This document shows, one piece after another, positions 42,742 to 52,462 of a stretch of 64,000 bases of DNA. The notes under the pieces were generated by a model, which worked only from the letters and a program-made list of their open reading frames with translations, did not search any database and was not told the DNA's origin. The DNA is from Bosea sp. NBC_00550 (GTDB taxonomy: Bacteria > Pseudomonadota > Alphaproteobacteria > Rhizobiales > Beijerinckiaceae), in assembly GCF_026020075.1 (NCBI RefSeq), contig NZ_CP102773.1:516663-580662 (forward strand), given 5' to 3'. Position 1 is the first letter of the stretch, and each line of letters begins with the position of its first letter. The position numbers and the translations under genes are program-made.

Positions 42742-42954
42742 CTATTTCTGCGGAGGCCTTGGGGCCTGTAGATCGGTCGGGCTTTTCGGCGCGTCTCTTG
42801 GATCGAGCTGGCCAGACTTCAAGTCGCGCTGCGTGTCGGCATGGTAGAAGTTGAAGCCGAAGAATATCGCCATGATGATGAAAGCGATTATCGCGACCGC
42901 ACCTATTCCGGCTTTCGTGGCCTTATCGGGCGGCGGCGGATTGTCGATCGGCAT
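42742..42954 (-). CDS. Small single-span membrane protein
   Basis: 70 residues. A short Pro-rich head (MPIDNPPPPDKATKAG) precedes one hydrophobic helix (IGAVAIIAFIIMAIFFGFNFY, about 17-37) and a polar tail ending DLQAPRPPQK. The family is not recognised. It is 5 nt downstream of the next gene's stop, so the two are co-transcribed. Confidence 0.65.
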   Translation of the reverse strand: MPIDNPPPPDKATKAGIGAVAIIAFIIMAIFFGFNFYHADTQRDLKSGQLDPRDAPKSPTDLQAPRPPQK

Positions 42955-42959
42955 TCCGT

Positions 42960-43184
42960 TTACTCCGACCCGCTACCAGTCGGGACGTCTCGCTCAGGGT
43001 CAGCCGCAGCCCTGTTCTCTACGCCTCTCAGCATGGCGAGTGTGTCCTCGTAGATTTTCACGGCATCGGCGATTGCGGACAGCTCTCGCTCTTCGTCGCT
43101 GTCGTGAGTGCAGCCCGCCAGATCATGGGCGCGCTCAAGCGCGGCGTTCAGCTCATCGTCGTTGCGGATCACCAATCGGCTCAT
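42960..43184 (-). CDS. HigA-N-terminus-like small protein
   Basis: 74 residues. The stretch NDDELNAALERAHDLAGCTHDSDEERELSAIADAVKIYED follows the pattern of the paired helices found before the HTH in HigA antitoxins (YxxAlxxxxxL, acidic spacer, ExxELxxLxxxVxxYE). No DNA-binding domain follows. Two other sequences in this window share the pattern (51673-51918 and a relic at 62169). The function is unknown. Confidence 0.65.
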   Translation of the reverse strand: MSRLVIRNDDELNAALERAHDLAGCTHDSDEERELSAIADAVKIYEDTLAMLRGVENRAAADPERDVPTGSGSE

Positions 43185-43512
43185 GGCCGCTCAACCCAGA
43201 CGTTGAACTTTCGTTCCTATGGCTTAAGCGATCTCTCGAGTTGGGGACTGCCGACGAGGCGGCGCAAGTTTCGCGCGGTAGGGCAGATAGTGAGGTAACT
43301 CTCTCTTGCCCAATTTTCTCCATGACATTTCAATCGAACCGGCGAGTGGCGAACGCGGAGGAATTTGAACGCGCGCGCTTCGTTAAAGAGGTCGGACTTA
43401 TCGTGCCGCCACACGTTGGAGAAAAGTCAGCCTGCTACTCCGGCCGAGCGACACCGTGGCGAATGCGATCAGCCCAGCTGGGCTTGGCTTCCAGCCGACG
43501 AACGGTCGGGGA
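43185..43512. other. Intergenic region, nothing recognised
   Basis: 328 bp between the HigA-like small gene and the stop of the exonuclease gene. No coding frame or hairpin is convincing. Confidence 0.35.
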
Positions 43513-44265
43513 CTACAACAATCTCGCTTGAGCAGGTTCTGCTTCGATCTCGAGCCCGATCCGTCGACGTTCCATTTCAGTCTGGGCACTGAAGCGGAGA
43601 TCAGCATCGCGGCCTGCCACCATCTCTGACAAGGCAGCGAGACTCAGCTGATCCCAACTCTTGCCACGGTCGAGGCCGGTCGGCACGCGAGGCAAGAGCC
43701 CCGGTTGACTGCTCCACAACAGTAGCTGCTCTAGCGATGCTTGGTTCAACATGTCCCTTAGGTGATGTGCCGTCACGTAGGCGTCAGGCATAGCTCGATG
43801 TGCGGGTAGCCCGATTTCATGGACGAGGCCTTCAGGCTTGCGCTGATACCGCAGAAGCTGGTTGGAGAATCGCGGCAGGTGCGGCCAGAGCCGCAAAGCG
43901 CATTTCCACGTACAGATCCATTTCGCTCCCGCGCTCAGGCGCGGCCGGCAATAGCGCTGCTCGAACGCCGCGCGGTGCGCTGCTAGAGCGATGACGCCGC
44001 CTGGCGGCTTTAGGATCGAAGGGGCAATTTCATTCCAGAACGGAGCATCGGCAACGTCCTCGTCACGGATATGATGTACCGCCATCGTGTCTGGGGAAAT
44101 AGGCCTGCCCGGCTTCACGAAATGCGCGCCGCGCTCCTCATTAAGTTGCCATTGACCGTCTGCACCGATGGAGATGTCCTGCCAGCCGATTTCGCAGACG
44201 TCATGCGGGCCGTCTCCGGCGGTCTCGAGGTCGATCACTCTCAAGCGTTGATTGAGCATAGACAC
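43513..44265 (-). CDS. DnaQ-like 3'-5' exonuclease
   Basis: 250 residues with DEDDh-type motifs: VIDLETAGDGPHDVCEIG (Exo I, D and E), AVHHIRDEDVADAP and ALAAHRAAFEQRY (Exo II region, though the usual Asp position is Ala-Ala-Phe), and HRAMPDAYVTAHHL (Exo III, H and D). It lies 55 nt after dnaE2 on the same strand, so it may belong to the SOS mutagenesis operon. A proofreading-type nuclease next to an error-prone polymerase that lacks proofreading is notable. A second Met at 44259 is an alternative start. Confidence 0.82.
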   Translation of the reverse strand: MSMLNQRLRVIDLETAGDGPHDVCEIGWQDISIGADGQWQLNEERGAHFVKPGRPISPDTMAVHHIRDEDVADAPFWNEIAPSILKPPGGVIALAAHRAAFEQRYCRPRLSAGAKWICTWKCALRLWPHLPRFSNQLLRYQRKPEGLVHEIGLPAHRAMPDAYVTAHHLRDMLNQASLEQLLLWSSQPGLLPRVPTGLDRGKSWDQLSLAALSEMVAGRDADLRFSAQTEMERRRIGLEIEAEPAQARLL

Positions 44266-44320
44266 GAGATCATCATGCCCAGAGGTCGATGCAAGTCAGG
44301 AGCGAGGTGCCATTGGCTGG

Positions 44321-47300
44321 TCACCGAAAGTCTCGTGTCTTCACCTTGATCGTGTCGAGGTGCAGGTCGGGGAGGTAGATATCCCGGGTACGGAGGTCTT
44401 TCGGCGGTAGGTCGCGCGGGTCCGGGGTCGGCGAGCCGTGGTGGAATTCATCGCCCCGGCCGCGCGGCAAAGGGAATTGGCGATCCCGCTGGCCCACGCC
44501 GGCGAGGTCGGCGGATAAGTCGGTGAGCCGCTGAGCGACGAGATGCACAACCTCGCCCTCCCGCTGAATGCGTCCTCGTACCGATATCATCCCGGCCGAC
44601 AAAATCGTTCGCCGAAAGCGCTCGAACACCTTCGGCCATACGACGAGATTGGCGATGCCAGTCTCGTCTTCCAGTGTGATGAACATGACGCCCTTAGCTG
44701 AACCTGGACGTTGCCGCACCAGTACGATGCCCGCGGTCTCGATCCATCGTCCGTCGCGAGTTTCCATCGCGACCTCGCAGCTCACGATGCCCCTGCGTTT
44801 TAGATCGTGGCGCAGGAACGAGACCGGGTGATCGCGAAGCGACAGCCCGACGTGTCGGTAGTCCTCGACGACGTCTCCGCCGGCCACCATCGGTCTTAGC
44901 GCAACCATTGGCTCCGGCGCCTCGTCGGCTTGTCGATCCACAGCGGCCGCAAATAGGGGCAGCGGTTCGTCTCGCAGTACTCGGATCGCCCAGATCGCTT
45001 CCCGCCGCGCGAGGCCGAGACTGGGCTGGAACCCGTCGGCCTCGGCAATCTGGGCCAACGCCGCCACAGGCACACAAGAGCGGCGCCAGAGATCCTCGAT
45101 CGACTCGAACGGCAGGCGGGCTCGCGCGGTGATGATCGCGGCCGCATGGGCATTTGAGAGCCCCTTCACCATCCGAAGCCCTAGGCGAACAGCGAACCTC
45201 GTTTCGTCACCTGTGGGCTCCAGCGTGCAGTCCCAGCGGGAGATGTTGGCGCAGACCGGCCGAACCTCCACGTCATGGTCGCGGGCATCCCGCACGATCT
45301 GGGCCGGCGCGTAGAATCCCATCGGCTGGCTATTTAGGAGCGCGGCGCAAAAGACGTCTGGATGCCAGCACTTCAGCCAGGCAGAGGCATAGGCGATCAG
45401 GGCGAAGGAGGCAGCGTGGCTCTCGGGAAACCCGTAGCTCCCAAATCCTTCGAGCTGCCGAAATGTTTTTTTGGCAAACTCGGCCTCATAGCCATTTTCG
45501 ACCATGCCGACGACCAGCTTCTCCTTGAAAGCAGAGACCCCACCGGTGAACTTAAAGGTCGCCATGCTCTTTCGCAGCATATCGGCTTCGCCAGGCGTGA
45601 AGCCGGCGCACTCAATTGCCACGCGCATCGCCTGCTCCTGAAACAGCGGTACACCCAGCGTTTTTCCGAGAACTTTTTCGAGCTCTGGCTTGGGATAGTG
45701 CACCGGCTCGTTGCCCTCGCGGCGCCTGAGATAGGGATGAACCATGTCGCCCTGGATCGGGCCAGGCCGAACGATCGCGACCTGCACGACGAGGTCATAG
45801 TACGTCCGCGGCTTGAGCCGAGGCAGCATCGACATTTGAGCTCGGCTCTCGATCTGGAAGGTCCCGAGCGTGTCGGCCTTGCGGATCATCGCGTAGGTTC
45901 GGGGATCCTCCGGGGGGATCGACGCCAGGTCGAGCTTGATGCCTTTGTGGTCAGCGAGCATGTCCAGACCCCGCTTCATGCAGGTGAGCATGCCAAGCGC
46001 GAGCACGTCGACCTTCATGAAACGCAAAGCGTCGATATCGTCCTTGTCCCATTCGATGATCTGGCGATCGGTCATCGCCGCCGGCTCGATCGGGACGAGG
46101 TCGTCGAGGCGATCATGAGTCAGGACGAACCCGCCGGGGTGCTGAGAGAGATGCCGTGGCGCGCCCTGGAGTTGGCGAGCGAGATCGAGCGCAAGGCGAA
46201 GTCTTCGATCGGCCAGGTTGAGATTTAGCTCTTCTACATGCCGCTTCTCGACGCCTTCCTCTGACCAGGCCCAGACCTGCGACGACAATGTACCGATCAG
46301 ATCTTCAGGGAGCCCCAGAGCCTTGCCGACATCGCGCAAGGCCCCCTTGGTCCGGTATCGGATGACGGTCGAGCACAGGGCCGCGTGATCACGGCCGTAA
46401 GTGTCAAACACCCACTGCATAACGATCTCGCGCCGCTCGTGCTCGAAGTCGACGTCGATGTCAGGTGGCTCCCGGCGTTCTTCCGAGACGAAACGCTCGA
46501 AGAGGAGATCATTGAGGCCGGGATCGATCGAGGTGATGCCGAGCACGAAACAGACGGCGGAATTCGCGGCCGAGCCGCGGCCCTGGCAGAGGATATGGCG
46601 CGAGCGGGCGAAACGGACGATAGAGTTCACCGTCAGGAAGTAAGGCGCGTAGCCCAGCCGCTCTATCAGCGACAGCTCATGGTTGAGGCTTGCCCGTACA
46701 CTGTCCGACATGCCCTCGGGATAGCGTTGCGCGGCGCCCTCCCATGTCAGCTTCGTCAATGTCTCCTGAGGCGTCAGCGTGGGATCGTCGCGCTCCTCCG
46801 GATATTGGTATGCGAGCTCGTCGAGCGAGAACCGGCAGCGGTCGGCGATCTGCAGCGCCCGGTCCAGAGCCTCGGGGTAGCGGGCGAAGAGCCGGTGCAT
46901 CTCCGCCGGCGGCTTCAGGTAGCGGTCCGCATGGCGCTCACGCCGGTTGCCCAGCGCATCGATCGTAACGTTGTGGCGGATGCAGGTCACAACATCCTGC
47001 AGGATCCGACGTACTGGCTCGTGAAAGAGCACGTCGTTGGTCGCGACCGTGGGTACGCGCATGCGGATGGCGAGATTCGCCAATTCGTGAAGGCGAAGGT
47101 GATCATTCGGTCGGCGGCGCAGCGATAGCGCGAGATAAGCACGGTCGCCGAATCCCTCTCGCAGCCGGCGCAGGCGAAACGCGCACTCGTCGTCAGGCAA
47201 ATCCGGAACAAGGACGGCGATCACGCCATCGCCTTGGGCAATGACGTCTGACCATTCGAGATGGCAGCGCCCCTTGCCGCCGCGCTTCTTGCCGATCGAG

Positions 47301-47581
47301 AGCAGCCGGCAAAGTCGGGAGTAGGCTGCCCGGTCGGTGGGATAGACGAGGAGCGACATTCCGTCGGTGAGATCCAGCCGGCAGCCGACGATGAGCCTGA
47401 CACCTGTCGCCTTGGCCGCTTCGTGGGCGCGAACGATGCCGGCCAGCGAGTTGCGGTCTGCGACGGCCAGGGCTTCGATGCCCAGCAAGGCTGCTTGCGC
47501 GAACAGCTCCTCGGCGGAGGATGCGCCACGCAGGAAGCTGAAATGGCTCGTGACCTGCAACTCGGCGTAGCGGGCGTTCAT
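44321..47581 (-). CDS. dnaE2: Error-prone DNA polymerase III alpha subunit DnaE2 (ImuC)
   Basis: 1086 residues, the usual DnaE2 length. The PHP domain opens [21 protein letters not shown]. The palm carries the catalytic acids in [16 protein letters not shown]. The fingers include [19 protein letters not shown], and the C-terminal HhH and OB regions end near [18 protein letters not shown]. It copies damaged DNA with ImuB and produces SOS mutagenesis. Its ATG overlaps the imuB stop by 4 nt, and control is through the LexA box upstream of imuA. Confidence 0.96.
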   Translation of the reverse strand: MNARYAELQVTSHFSFLRGASSAEELFAQAALLGIEALAVADRNSLAGIVRAHEAAKATGVRLIVGCRLDLTDGMSLLVYPTDRAAYSRLCRLLSIGKKRGGKGRCHLEWSDVIAQGDGVIAVLVPDLPDDECAFRLRRLREGFGDRAYLALSLRRRPNDHLRLHELANLAIRMRVPTVATNDVLFHEPVRRILQDVVTCIRHNVTIDALGNRRERHADRYLKPPAEMHRLFARYPEALDRALQIADRCRFSLDELAYQYPEERDDPTLTPQETLTKLTWEGAAQRYPEGMSDSVRASLNHELSLIERLGYAPYFLTVNSIVRFARSRHILCQGRGSAANSAVCFVLGITSIDPGLNDLLFERFVSEERREPPDIDVDFEHERREIVMQWVFDTYGRDHAALCSTVIRYRTKGALRDVGKALGLPEDLIGTLSSQVWAWSEEGVEKRHVEELNLNLADRRLRLALDLARQLQGAPRHLSQHPGGFVLTHDRLDDLVPIEPAAMTDRQIIEWDKDDIDALRFMKVDVLALGMLTCMKRGLDMLADHKGIKLDLASIPPEDPRTYAMIRKADTLGTFQIESRAQMSMLPRLKPRTYYDLVVQVAIVRPGPIQGDMVHPYLRRREGNEPVHYPKPELEKVLGKTLGVPLFQEQAMRVAIECAGFTPGEADMLRKSMATFKFTGGVSAFKEKLVVGMVENGYEAEFAKKTFRQLEGFGSYGFPESHAASFALIAYASAWLKCWHPDVFCAALLNSQPMGFYAPAQIVRDARDHDVEVRPVCANISRWDCTLEPTGDETRFAVRLGLRMVKGLSNAHAAAIITARARLPFESIEDLWRRSCVPVAALAQIAEADGFQPSLGLARREAIWAIRVLRDEPLPLFAAAVDRQADEAPEPMVALRPMVAGGDVVEDYRHVGLSLRDHPVSFLRHDLKRRGIVSCEVAMETRDGRWIETAGIVLVRQRPGSAKGVMFITLEDETGIANLVVWPKVFERFRRTILSAGMISVRGRIQREGEVVHLVAQRLTDLSADLAGVGQRDRQFPLPRGRGDEFHHGSPTPDPRDLPPKDLRTRDIYLPDLHLDTIKVKTRDFR

Positions 47582-49098
47582 CCGAAAATTCCATGAAGGA
47601 ACCAGCGATGCGATCCCGTGGCGACATCCTCGCCGTCACCTGCGCGATAGATCCAATAGCGCTCACCGGCATCGTCTTCGACCCGGAAGTAGTCGCGTAC
47701 GGCCACCATCTCGGCCTCGCGCTTCCACCACTCGCCGAATACGCGCTCCGGCCCGTCGGCCCGCTGGACCCGCCGGCGGACGCCACGCCAGCTGAACCAG
47801 GACGGCGGATGATCTGGCAATAGCGCCATGGTCTCGACAGGCTCCGGACGCGGCAGCAGCCGTGCCGGGCGGGGCCAATGGCGCGGCCATGCCGCCCCGG
47901 TCTCCTCGGTAAGCGCCCCAACGCGGCGAACCGAACGCTCGGGAACGTCGCTTGACACGGGCGCGAGACGATAGACGGCCTGTTCGCCAACCCGATTGGC
48001 GAGGATATCGATCAACCCGGAAATGTCGGGGCTGGTCTCCTCGACGAGAGAGCTGATGGACTGCTTCCGTTCCAAGGGCTCGGCCAGCGTAGCCGCAAGC
48101 GTCATGATCTCGATGCCGAAGCCCGGCTCGATCGCCTCGATCTTCTCGCAGAGCAGCCGCGTCAGCCGCTTGCCATCGCAGACCGGTCGCGCCAGACCCA
48201 CCCGGACCGTTTGAAGGCCGCGGTCGACGCGATGGCAGACGAGATCGAGCCGGCGAGCGCCCAGACCCCGCTGTTCCAAGCGCTCGCAGAGTTGCGCCAC
48301 GAGCTTGCCGATGTAGCGGGCGATGGTCTCCGAAGCGCCGATCGGCTCGGCGAACGCTCGCCGCACCTCGATCAGGTCGGGTGGTCGGATCGCGACGATA
48401 GGTTCGGCGACTTCCCCGAGGGCTTGGGCCAGTCGACGGGCGATCGCGGGTCCGAAACGAAGGGTTAGCGGAGAACGGGGCTGGGCGATGATGTCGCCGA
48501 CCGTGTCGAAACCGAGCACACGCAGGTCGGCCGATATCTGCGCAGGCAGCCGAAGGCATTCTAACGGAAGGGGTAATAGCGGATGCGCCTCATGCCGGAC
48601 AGGCGCGATGACTATGGACCGAGAGACGTATCGCGCCAGCGCATGGGCGGCGCCCCAGCTGTCGGCGATCGCGGCCCTTGCCTCGACGCCCGACATCGCG
48701 AGGCGTCCGACGATGGCCTCCAGCATGTCCGCTTCGCCGCCATGGAGGTGGTCGGCGCCAGTCGTGTCGATGACGATGCCATGCGGCGGATCCGGCGCCA
48801 CAATCGGCGCGACACGCTGATGCAGCCAGATCGCGAGTCGCTCCAGTTCCCGCGCGTCTGCTGCAAGATCGGCTTGCTTAACCACCAACGATGACACAAG
48901 CACCTGCGCCTTTGTGGCCGGCATGCCGACGCGTAGCCCGGCGGCGAGTGCAGCGGCATTTGCAGCCTGCACCAACCTCCTGCTTCCGTCGCGAGCGATG
49001 AGGACGAGCGGGACTTCAGGCCGAGGCGCGTCGCCAGCCATCCGTCGGTACCGATCGATTGACCAGTTCGGCAGGAAGACGGAGACGACCCGTGTCAT
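47578..49098 (-). CDS. imuB: Y-family polymerase-like protein ImuB
   Basis: 506 residues from [20 protein letters not shown] (ATG 49098; an upstream Met at 49116 is possible). The Y-family fold is recognisable ([31 protein letters not shown] segment, little-finger region about 240-350). The first catalytic acid block reads FLPNWSIDR instead of D-x-D-x-F-F, as expected for ImuB, a non-catalytic adaptor that links DnaE2 to the clamp. It overlaps imuA by about 80 nt and dnaE2 by 4 nt. Confidence 0.94.
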   Translation of the reverse strand: MTRVVSVFLPNWSIDRYRRMAGDAPRPEVPLVLIARDGSRRLVQAANAAALAAGLRVGMPATKAQVLVSSLVVKQADLAADARELERLAIWLHQRVAPIVAPDPPHGIVIDTTGADHLHGGEADMLEAIVGRLAMSGVEARAAIADSWGAAHALARYVSRSIVIAPVRHEAHPLLPLPLECLRLPAQISADLRVLGFDTVGDIIAQPRSPLTLRFGPAIARRLAQALGEVAEPIVAIRPPDLIEVRRAFAEPIGASETIARYIGKLVAQLCERLEQRGLGARRLDLVCHRVDRGLQTVRVGLARPVCDGKRLTRLLCEKIEAIEPGFGIEIMTLAATLAEPLERKQSISSLVEETSPDISGLIDILANRVGEQAVYRLAPVSSDVPERSVRRVGALTEETGAAWPRHWPRPARLLPRPEPVETMALLPDHPPSWFSWRGVRRRVQRADGPERVFGEWWKREAEMVAVRDYFRVEDDAGERYWIYRAGDGEDVATGSHRWFLHGIFG

Positions 49099-49765
49099 CG
49101 CATGCCTCCAATTCAAAATCCGCGCTTTCGCCCGCCCTGGCCCTGATCAGCTCGACAAGCCATCGTGGCCGTCCCACGCCCGGCACCGGTAGTGCCGTTG
49201 ATGGGAGAACCGAGACCCGCCATCGGGTCATCGCTGCTGTCGGCTGCCCGAAGTCGGAGGCGTCCACCTCCCGTCGCCATCTGCGTAAGGCAATACCGAT
49301 CGAGCCTGTTCCTTCAGCTGCAAGCTGGAGCCGCCGGGACGCCGTCATCGAAAGACGGGCGACTTCTCCGACGACGGAGCCAAGCCCGCCATGGCGCAGG
49401 CCCTCTTCCATGCAGGCGAGAACCGTTTTGTCATCGCCGGCCTCGACGTAGATGACGCGGTCGGGAACGAGCCCCGCCTGGGCGAATGCTGGGGCGAAGA
49501 GGTCGGCCCTGGTCAGGCACCAGAGCACTTTGCCGCGGCTTCTGGCTGCGACACCGGCGCTGAACAGAGCGGCCGCGGCGCCGTCGAGGGCACCGTTGCC
49601 GCCGCCGGCGACCTCATGCAGAGCACCCCGTGCCAGACCGCCCCCAGGTAAGCGTGAATCGACCATCGTGATTCCGAACGGCAGGACCGTCCGATCACGA
49701 GTGCCCCGCCCTTCAATTCGCTCGATCTGGTCGCGGAGCGACTGGAATACCGGCTGTGACAGCAA
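49016..49765 (-). CDS. imuA: ImuA, RecA-like mutasome component
   Basis: Up to 249 residues. The RecA/SulA-like core is visible as LPFGITMVDSRLPGGGLARGALHEV, VLWCLTRADLFAPAFAQAGL and RVIYVEAGDDKTVLACMEEGLRHGGLG. Start choice: the frame is open to ATG 49822, but codons 5-9 from there are the LexA box, so initiation must be downstream. TTG 49765 is the first acceptable codon after the box, with an AGG just upstream; this is tentative. It is the first gene of the imuA-imuB-dnaE2 operon. Confidence 0.85.
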   Translation of the reverse strand: MLSQPVFQSLRDQIERIEGRGTRDRTVLPFGITMVDSRLPGGGLARGALHEVAGGGNGALDGAAAALFSAGVAARSRGKVLWCLTRADLFAPAFAQAGLVPDRVIYVEAGDDKTVLACMEEGLRHGGLGSVVGEVARLSMTASRRLQLAAEGTGSIGIALRRWRREVDASDFGQPTAAMTRWRVSVLPSTALPVPGVGRPRWLVELIRARAGESADFELEACDDTGRLRLPAELVNRSVPTDGWRRASA

Positions 49766-49795
49766 CTGGCCTATACCTATAGAATGACGCCTTAT

Positions 49796-49810
49796 GTTCC
49801 TCTTATGTTC
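49796..49810. promoter_or_regulatory. LexA (SOS) box GTTC-N7-GTTC
   Basis: The plus strand reads GTTCCTCTTATGTTC, the direct-repeat LexA site of alphaproteobacteria. It lies 31 bp before the preferred imuA start and 70 bp before the divergent gene at 49880, so it could repress both directions. Confidence 0.85.
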
Positions 49811-49879
49811 TCGGTACCGCATTCCGAGTCAAGCTTGCTTTTTGGCCGGAACTCGGGAGCGCTGTAGGCGGTTGAGCCA

Positions 49880-50524
49880 GTGGGCTATCAGAAGCGAGCG
49901 ATTGACGTGAATCGCACATCAGACCTAACCGCCGAGTGGCCCCTGCAATCGAGTGCGACCCTTGGATCTTCAGTCCGGGCCAAGGGCATAGAACGCGAAC
50001 TCCGACGGAAGCTGCCTTGGGCGACAAGGAAATTCCTGAAAGTCGAAGCCGGGAAAGCTTTGCTGGATATGCCGGGCGCGTCGCTGGACGAATTCGAAGC
50101 CGCATCCACGACAATTTCCCAGGCGATGCGAGGACTAGCAAACCTTCCGGTACTTCCGAGTGAGGCGGAGGACATCCTGTCGATGTCTTCCCGCGAGCGC
50201 CACAAATGGATGGGCGCTGGCCGCCTGCAGAGTGCCGGAACCCGAACGGTCAAATTGCGCGGGCGATCGAAGGCAGTGACCTTTCACGTCTTCGAGCCAG
50301 CGCATATCGAGCACATCCTCAATGGCGACCTGACCGAGATTTGGCGCGAGGAGGACGGGGCGACGCTTGTGGAGAACCGTCGGCGGGCCGCGGGCAAAGC
50401 CGCGCTGACCCGAGCAGGAAAGCGGCACGCCCCGTCGAAAGCGGCTCCCGTAGCATCAGATGAGATGCTGGATGCTCAGCTGGAGGGTTGGGAAGAATTT
50501 GTCGCTAAAGGTTTTTTACGCTGA
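49880..50524 (+). CDS. Hypothetical protein divergent from imuA
   Basis: 214 residues from a GTG (MGYQKRAIDVNRTSDL). It is soluble and basic. It has a helical N-terminal half (ELRRKLPWATRKFLKVEAG) and the block SSRERHKWMGAGRLQSAGTRTVKLRGRSKAVTFHVFEPAHIEHIL, which looks like a small beta-rich module. A Lys/Ala-rich linker (RRRAAGKAALTRAGKRHAPSK) follows. The family is not recognised, but the strong conservation-like blocks argue for a real gene. It shares the intergenic region and LexA box with imuA, so SOS control is plausible. Confidence 0.72.
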   Translation: MGYQKRAIDVNRTSDLTAEWPLQSSATLGSSVRAKGIERELRRKLPWATRKFLKVEAGKALLDMPGASLDEFEAASTTISQAMRGLANLPVLPSEAEDILSMSSRERHKWMGAGRLQSAGTRTVKLRGRSKAVTFHVFEPAHIEHILNGDLTEIWREEDGATLVENRRRAAGKAALTRAGKRHAPSKAAPVASDEMLDAQLEGWEEFVAKGFLR

Positions 50525-50843
50525 ACGATCACGAAGCGGATCAGCGACAACTGGCTGACGAACATTCGCTCCGCAAAACAACACTGAGGTCAACAAGGCC
50601 CGCTATTCCGACCATGTCGCGAGATGGGGCGAGCAGCGCCACAATACACGTCGCTTGTTGGCCAAAGATGCGACGGCAGAGCCGCAACTATCGCACCGAA
50701 ATCCATCCGCACCCATTGCCCTGTCTTGAGATTGCGCACCCCGCCGAAAATCTCAATGGGAGCTTGGTTCCGCTGGCTCGTTGGAACTTCTGCGCCGATC
50801 GCTCCGTTGCCGCTTCAATAGGTATCACCAGGAGATCAAGGCG
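50525..50843. other. Intergenic region, nothing recognised
   Basis: About 320 bp before the DUF2171 gene. No supported gene; it includes the AGGAG ribosome-binding site of that gene at its end. Confidence 0.35.
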
Positions 50844-51083
50844 ATGATGTTCGTCGAGCAAATCAAGGAAGGCCAACGCGTGCTGGGCTCCGATGGAGTT
50901 CACGTCGGGACCGTCGACGCACTGAGCGGACAGCTCATCAAGCTCAAGAAGAACGATCCGGAGTCTGGTGGAGCACACCACTATATCGACCTCGGGCTCG
51001 TGATCGGTGTGGATGGAGATATCATCAAGCTTATCGTCCCCGCGGCTGAGGCCAGGGAGCGGTGGTCGGAGGCGGCTGATTAA
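50844..51083 (+). CDS. DUF2171 domain-containing protein
   Basis: 79 residues from ATG 50844, AGGAG 9 nt upstream. It has a PRC-barrel-like DUF2171 fold: [51 protein letters not shown]. Members are small stress-associated proteins in alphaproteobacteria and possible adaptors; no function is established. It stands alone among other small genes on the plus strand. Confidence 0.85.
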   Translation: MMFVEQIKEGQRVLGSDGVHVGTVDALSGQLIKLKKNDPESGGAHHYIDLGLVIGVDGDIIKLIVPAAEARERWSEAAD

Positions 51084-51250
51084 ACGCAGAACCAACATCA
51101 TCCCAACTACGGCCATGCAACGGGATCGGTGATGGCAGCCCCAGCCGTCTTCCCGCCTCGGAGAGAAGGCAGCAGGAAGCGGAACTATTCGAACCCCTTG
51201 TGTAGTTCGGCGCGACTGAGCCATCAGGCTTCGGCTCAACGGAGGGCGAC

Positions 51251-51574
51251 ATGCCGGTGTATCGCTTCACCATGAATGACGGGACGAAGACAGATTGCGA
51301 CAACGAGCCGAAGGAGTTCGCGAGTGATAAATCCGCCGTAGACGCGGCACAGGTGGCCTTGGCGGACATGGCCCACGATGCCTTACCTGATGGTAACTCC
51401 GTCGATTTGACAGCAGCTGTAGAAAATTCGGCCGGCGAAGAGATTTATCGCGCTTCGCTCAAATTTCGCGGCGAAACGGCCGAACACGCGCGATCGAAGG
51501 CTGCCGATTTCGAGGCCGCGGCGGACGATGCTGCTGAGGCGGTGGCCAGGGCTCTTGCCGTTAAGCCGGACTAG
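51251..51574 (+). CDS. DUF6894-like small protein
   Basis: 107 residues. The opening MPVYRFTMNDGTKTDCDNEPKEFASDKSAVDAAQVALADMA matches the DUF6894 plan (short beta strands with a charged loop, then a helix). A second half repeats an alpha/beta pattern ending VARALAVKPD. GGAGGGCGAC just before the ATG is a good ribosome-binding site. A truncated relative is at 62524. The function is unknown. Confidence 0.75.
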   Translation: MPVYRFTMNDGTKTDCDNEPKEFASDKSAVDAAQVALADMAHDALPDGNSVDLTAAVENSAGEEIYRASLKFRGETAEHARSKAADFEAAADDAAEAVARALAVKPD

Positions 51575-51672
51575 AAGGGCTTCTGTCCACGGGTCGCGAG
51601 TCATTAGCACCGATTGGAACAAGCCTGACGGGCGTGGGGTTGGCCGACATAGGGACAGTGGGAGATATGGCG

Positions 51673-51918
51673 ATGACCATCACAAGCCACGCGGAATATC
51701 GGGCTGCGGTCGAACGCGCTGCGGCGATCAGCGACGCAACAGATGGTTCGGAAGGGGCAGACGAGTTCACTCGCCTTACATCCGAAATTCGACAGTGGGA
51801 CGAAGCGCATAAGGGTGACAATGCTCACGGCCCCGATGCAGACCAAAGCTTGCTGCGGCCGGACGACTTGCCGTTCTCGGGGCTGCCTGGAAATCTGGGC
51901 AAGCTTCACAAGGATTGA
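51673..51918 (+). CDS. HigA-N-terminus-like small protein
   Basis: 81 residues from ATG 51673: GGGAG lies 8 nt upstream of it but only 2 nt from the in-frame ATG at 51667. The core SHAEYRAAVERAAAISDATDGSEGADEFTRLTSEIRQWDEAH has the HigA N-terminal helical-pair pattern, followed by a polar Asp/Leu/Pro-rich tail and no HTH. It resembles the 74-residue protein at 42960. Confidence 0.68.
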   Translation: MTITSHAEYRAAVERAAAISDATDGSEGADEFTRLTSEIRQWDEAHKGDNAHGPDADQSLLRPDDLPFSGLPGNLGKLHKD

Positions 51919-51951
51919 CCGGTCGTTTGCTTTTACGAGCGAGGCGTTCTC

Positions 51952-52101
51952 ATGAAACCGGCAGAGCCAGTGGCCAGCGCGCGCGCCTTGGCCATGCGGA
52001 TGATGGCGGAATACCCCGATCGCGATTGGATCGCGTTGCTTGCCAGCGTGCCGAAGTACCCCGCAAATCCATCGAGTGACATTTGCAGGAAGATGGGTTG
52101 A
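51952..52101 (+). CDS. Small protein of 49 residues
   Basis: ATG 51952 to TGA 52101, with GAGG 7 nt upstream. The sequence MKPAEPVASARALAMRMMAEYP then DRDWIALLASVPKYPANPSS reads like genuine protein, with an amphipathic helix and a Trp/Pro-containing tail. It starts 33 nt after the HigA-like gene on the same strand, so the two may be an operon. The family is unknown. Confidence 0.5.
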   Translation: MKPAEPVASARALAMRMMAEYPDRDWIALLASVPKYPANPSSDICRKMG

Positions 52102-52197
52102 CCCGCGGCCATATTAGCTGCGGCGGCTGAGCTACTCACCCTGGCCGGGTAATCCCGGCGTAACCGGCGAAGGACCGTTCTAGGCAACTGTTTTGAT

Positions 52198-52392
52198 CTA
52201 GGGTTTCTTAACGGGCCGGCCGGGGTCGATCGGACTCCACGAGGAGGACGGCTTTCGATCACCCTTTTCAGCCGGCGGGGCGTCTATCTGAGATTGCTTC
52301 ACCTTGATCTCAGGTGTTTCCGAACCTTGCCGCGGTCGACTGTCGGTTGCGCGCCTCGGCTGGCCAACCGTTTCATCCTTGGGCTTGGACAT
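52198..52392 (-). CDS. Small disordered hypothetical protein
   Basis: 64 residues from the ATG at 52392, GGAGG 8 nt upstream. It is almost entirely polar: MSKPKDETVGQPRRATDSRP..., ending SWSPIDPGRPVKKP. No hydrophobic core is expected, so it is probably intrinsically disordered. It follows the HMCES-type gene (52463-53149) on the minus strand with a 70-nt gap. Confidence 0.6.
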   Translation of the reverse strand: MSKPKDETVGQPRRATDSRPRQGSETPEIKVKQSQIDAPPAEKGDRKPSSSWSPIDPGRPVKKP

Positions 52393-52462
52393 AGCGCGTT
52401 CCTCCACGGTTAAGCGAAGAATGGCGAAGACCTGCATTTAGTTCCTGCGCGGGTCGGGGGAG

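Noticed and set aside
49766..49822. imuA start at ATG 49822
   Set aside because: The LexA box would lie inside the first codons; a downstream start is required.
51181..51230. TTCGAACCCC stretch resembling a tRNA T-loop
   Set aside because: No acceptor or anticodon stems can be formed around it.
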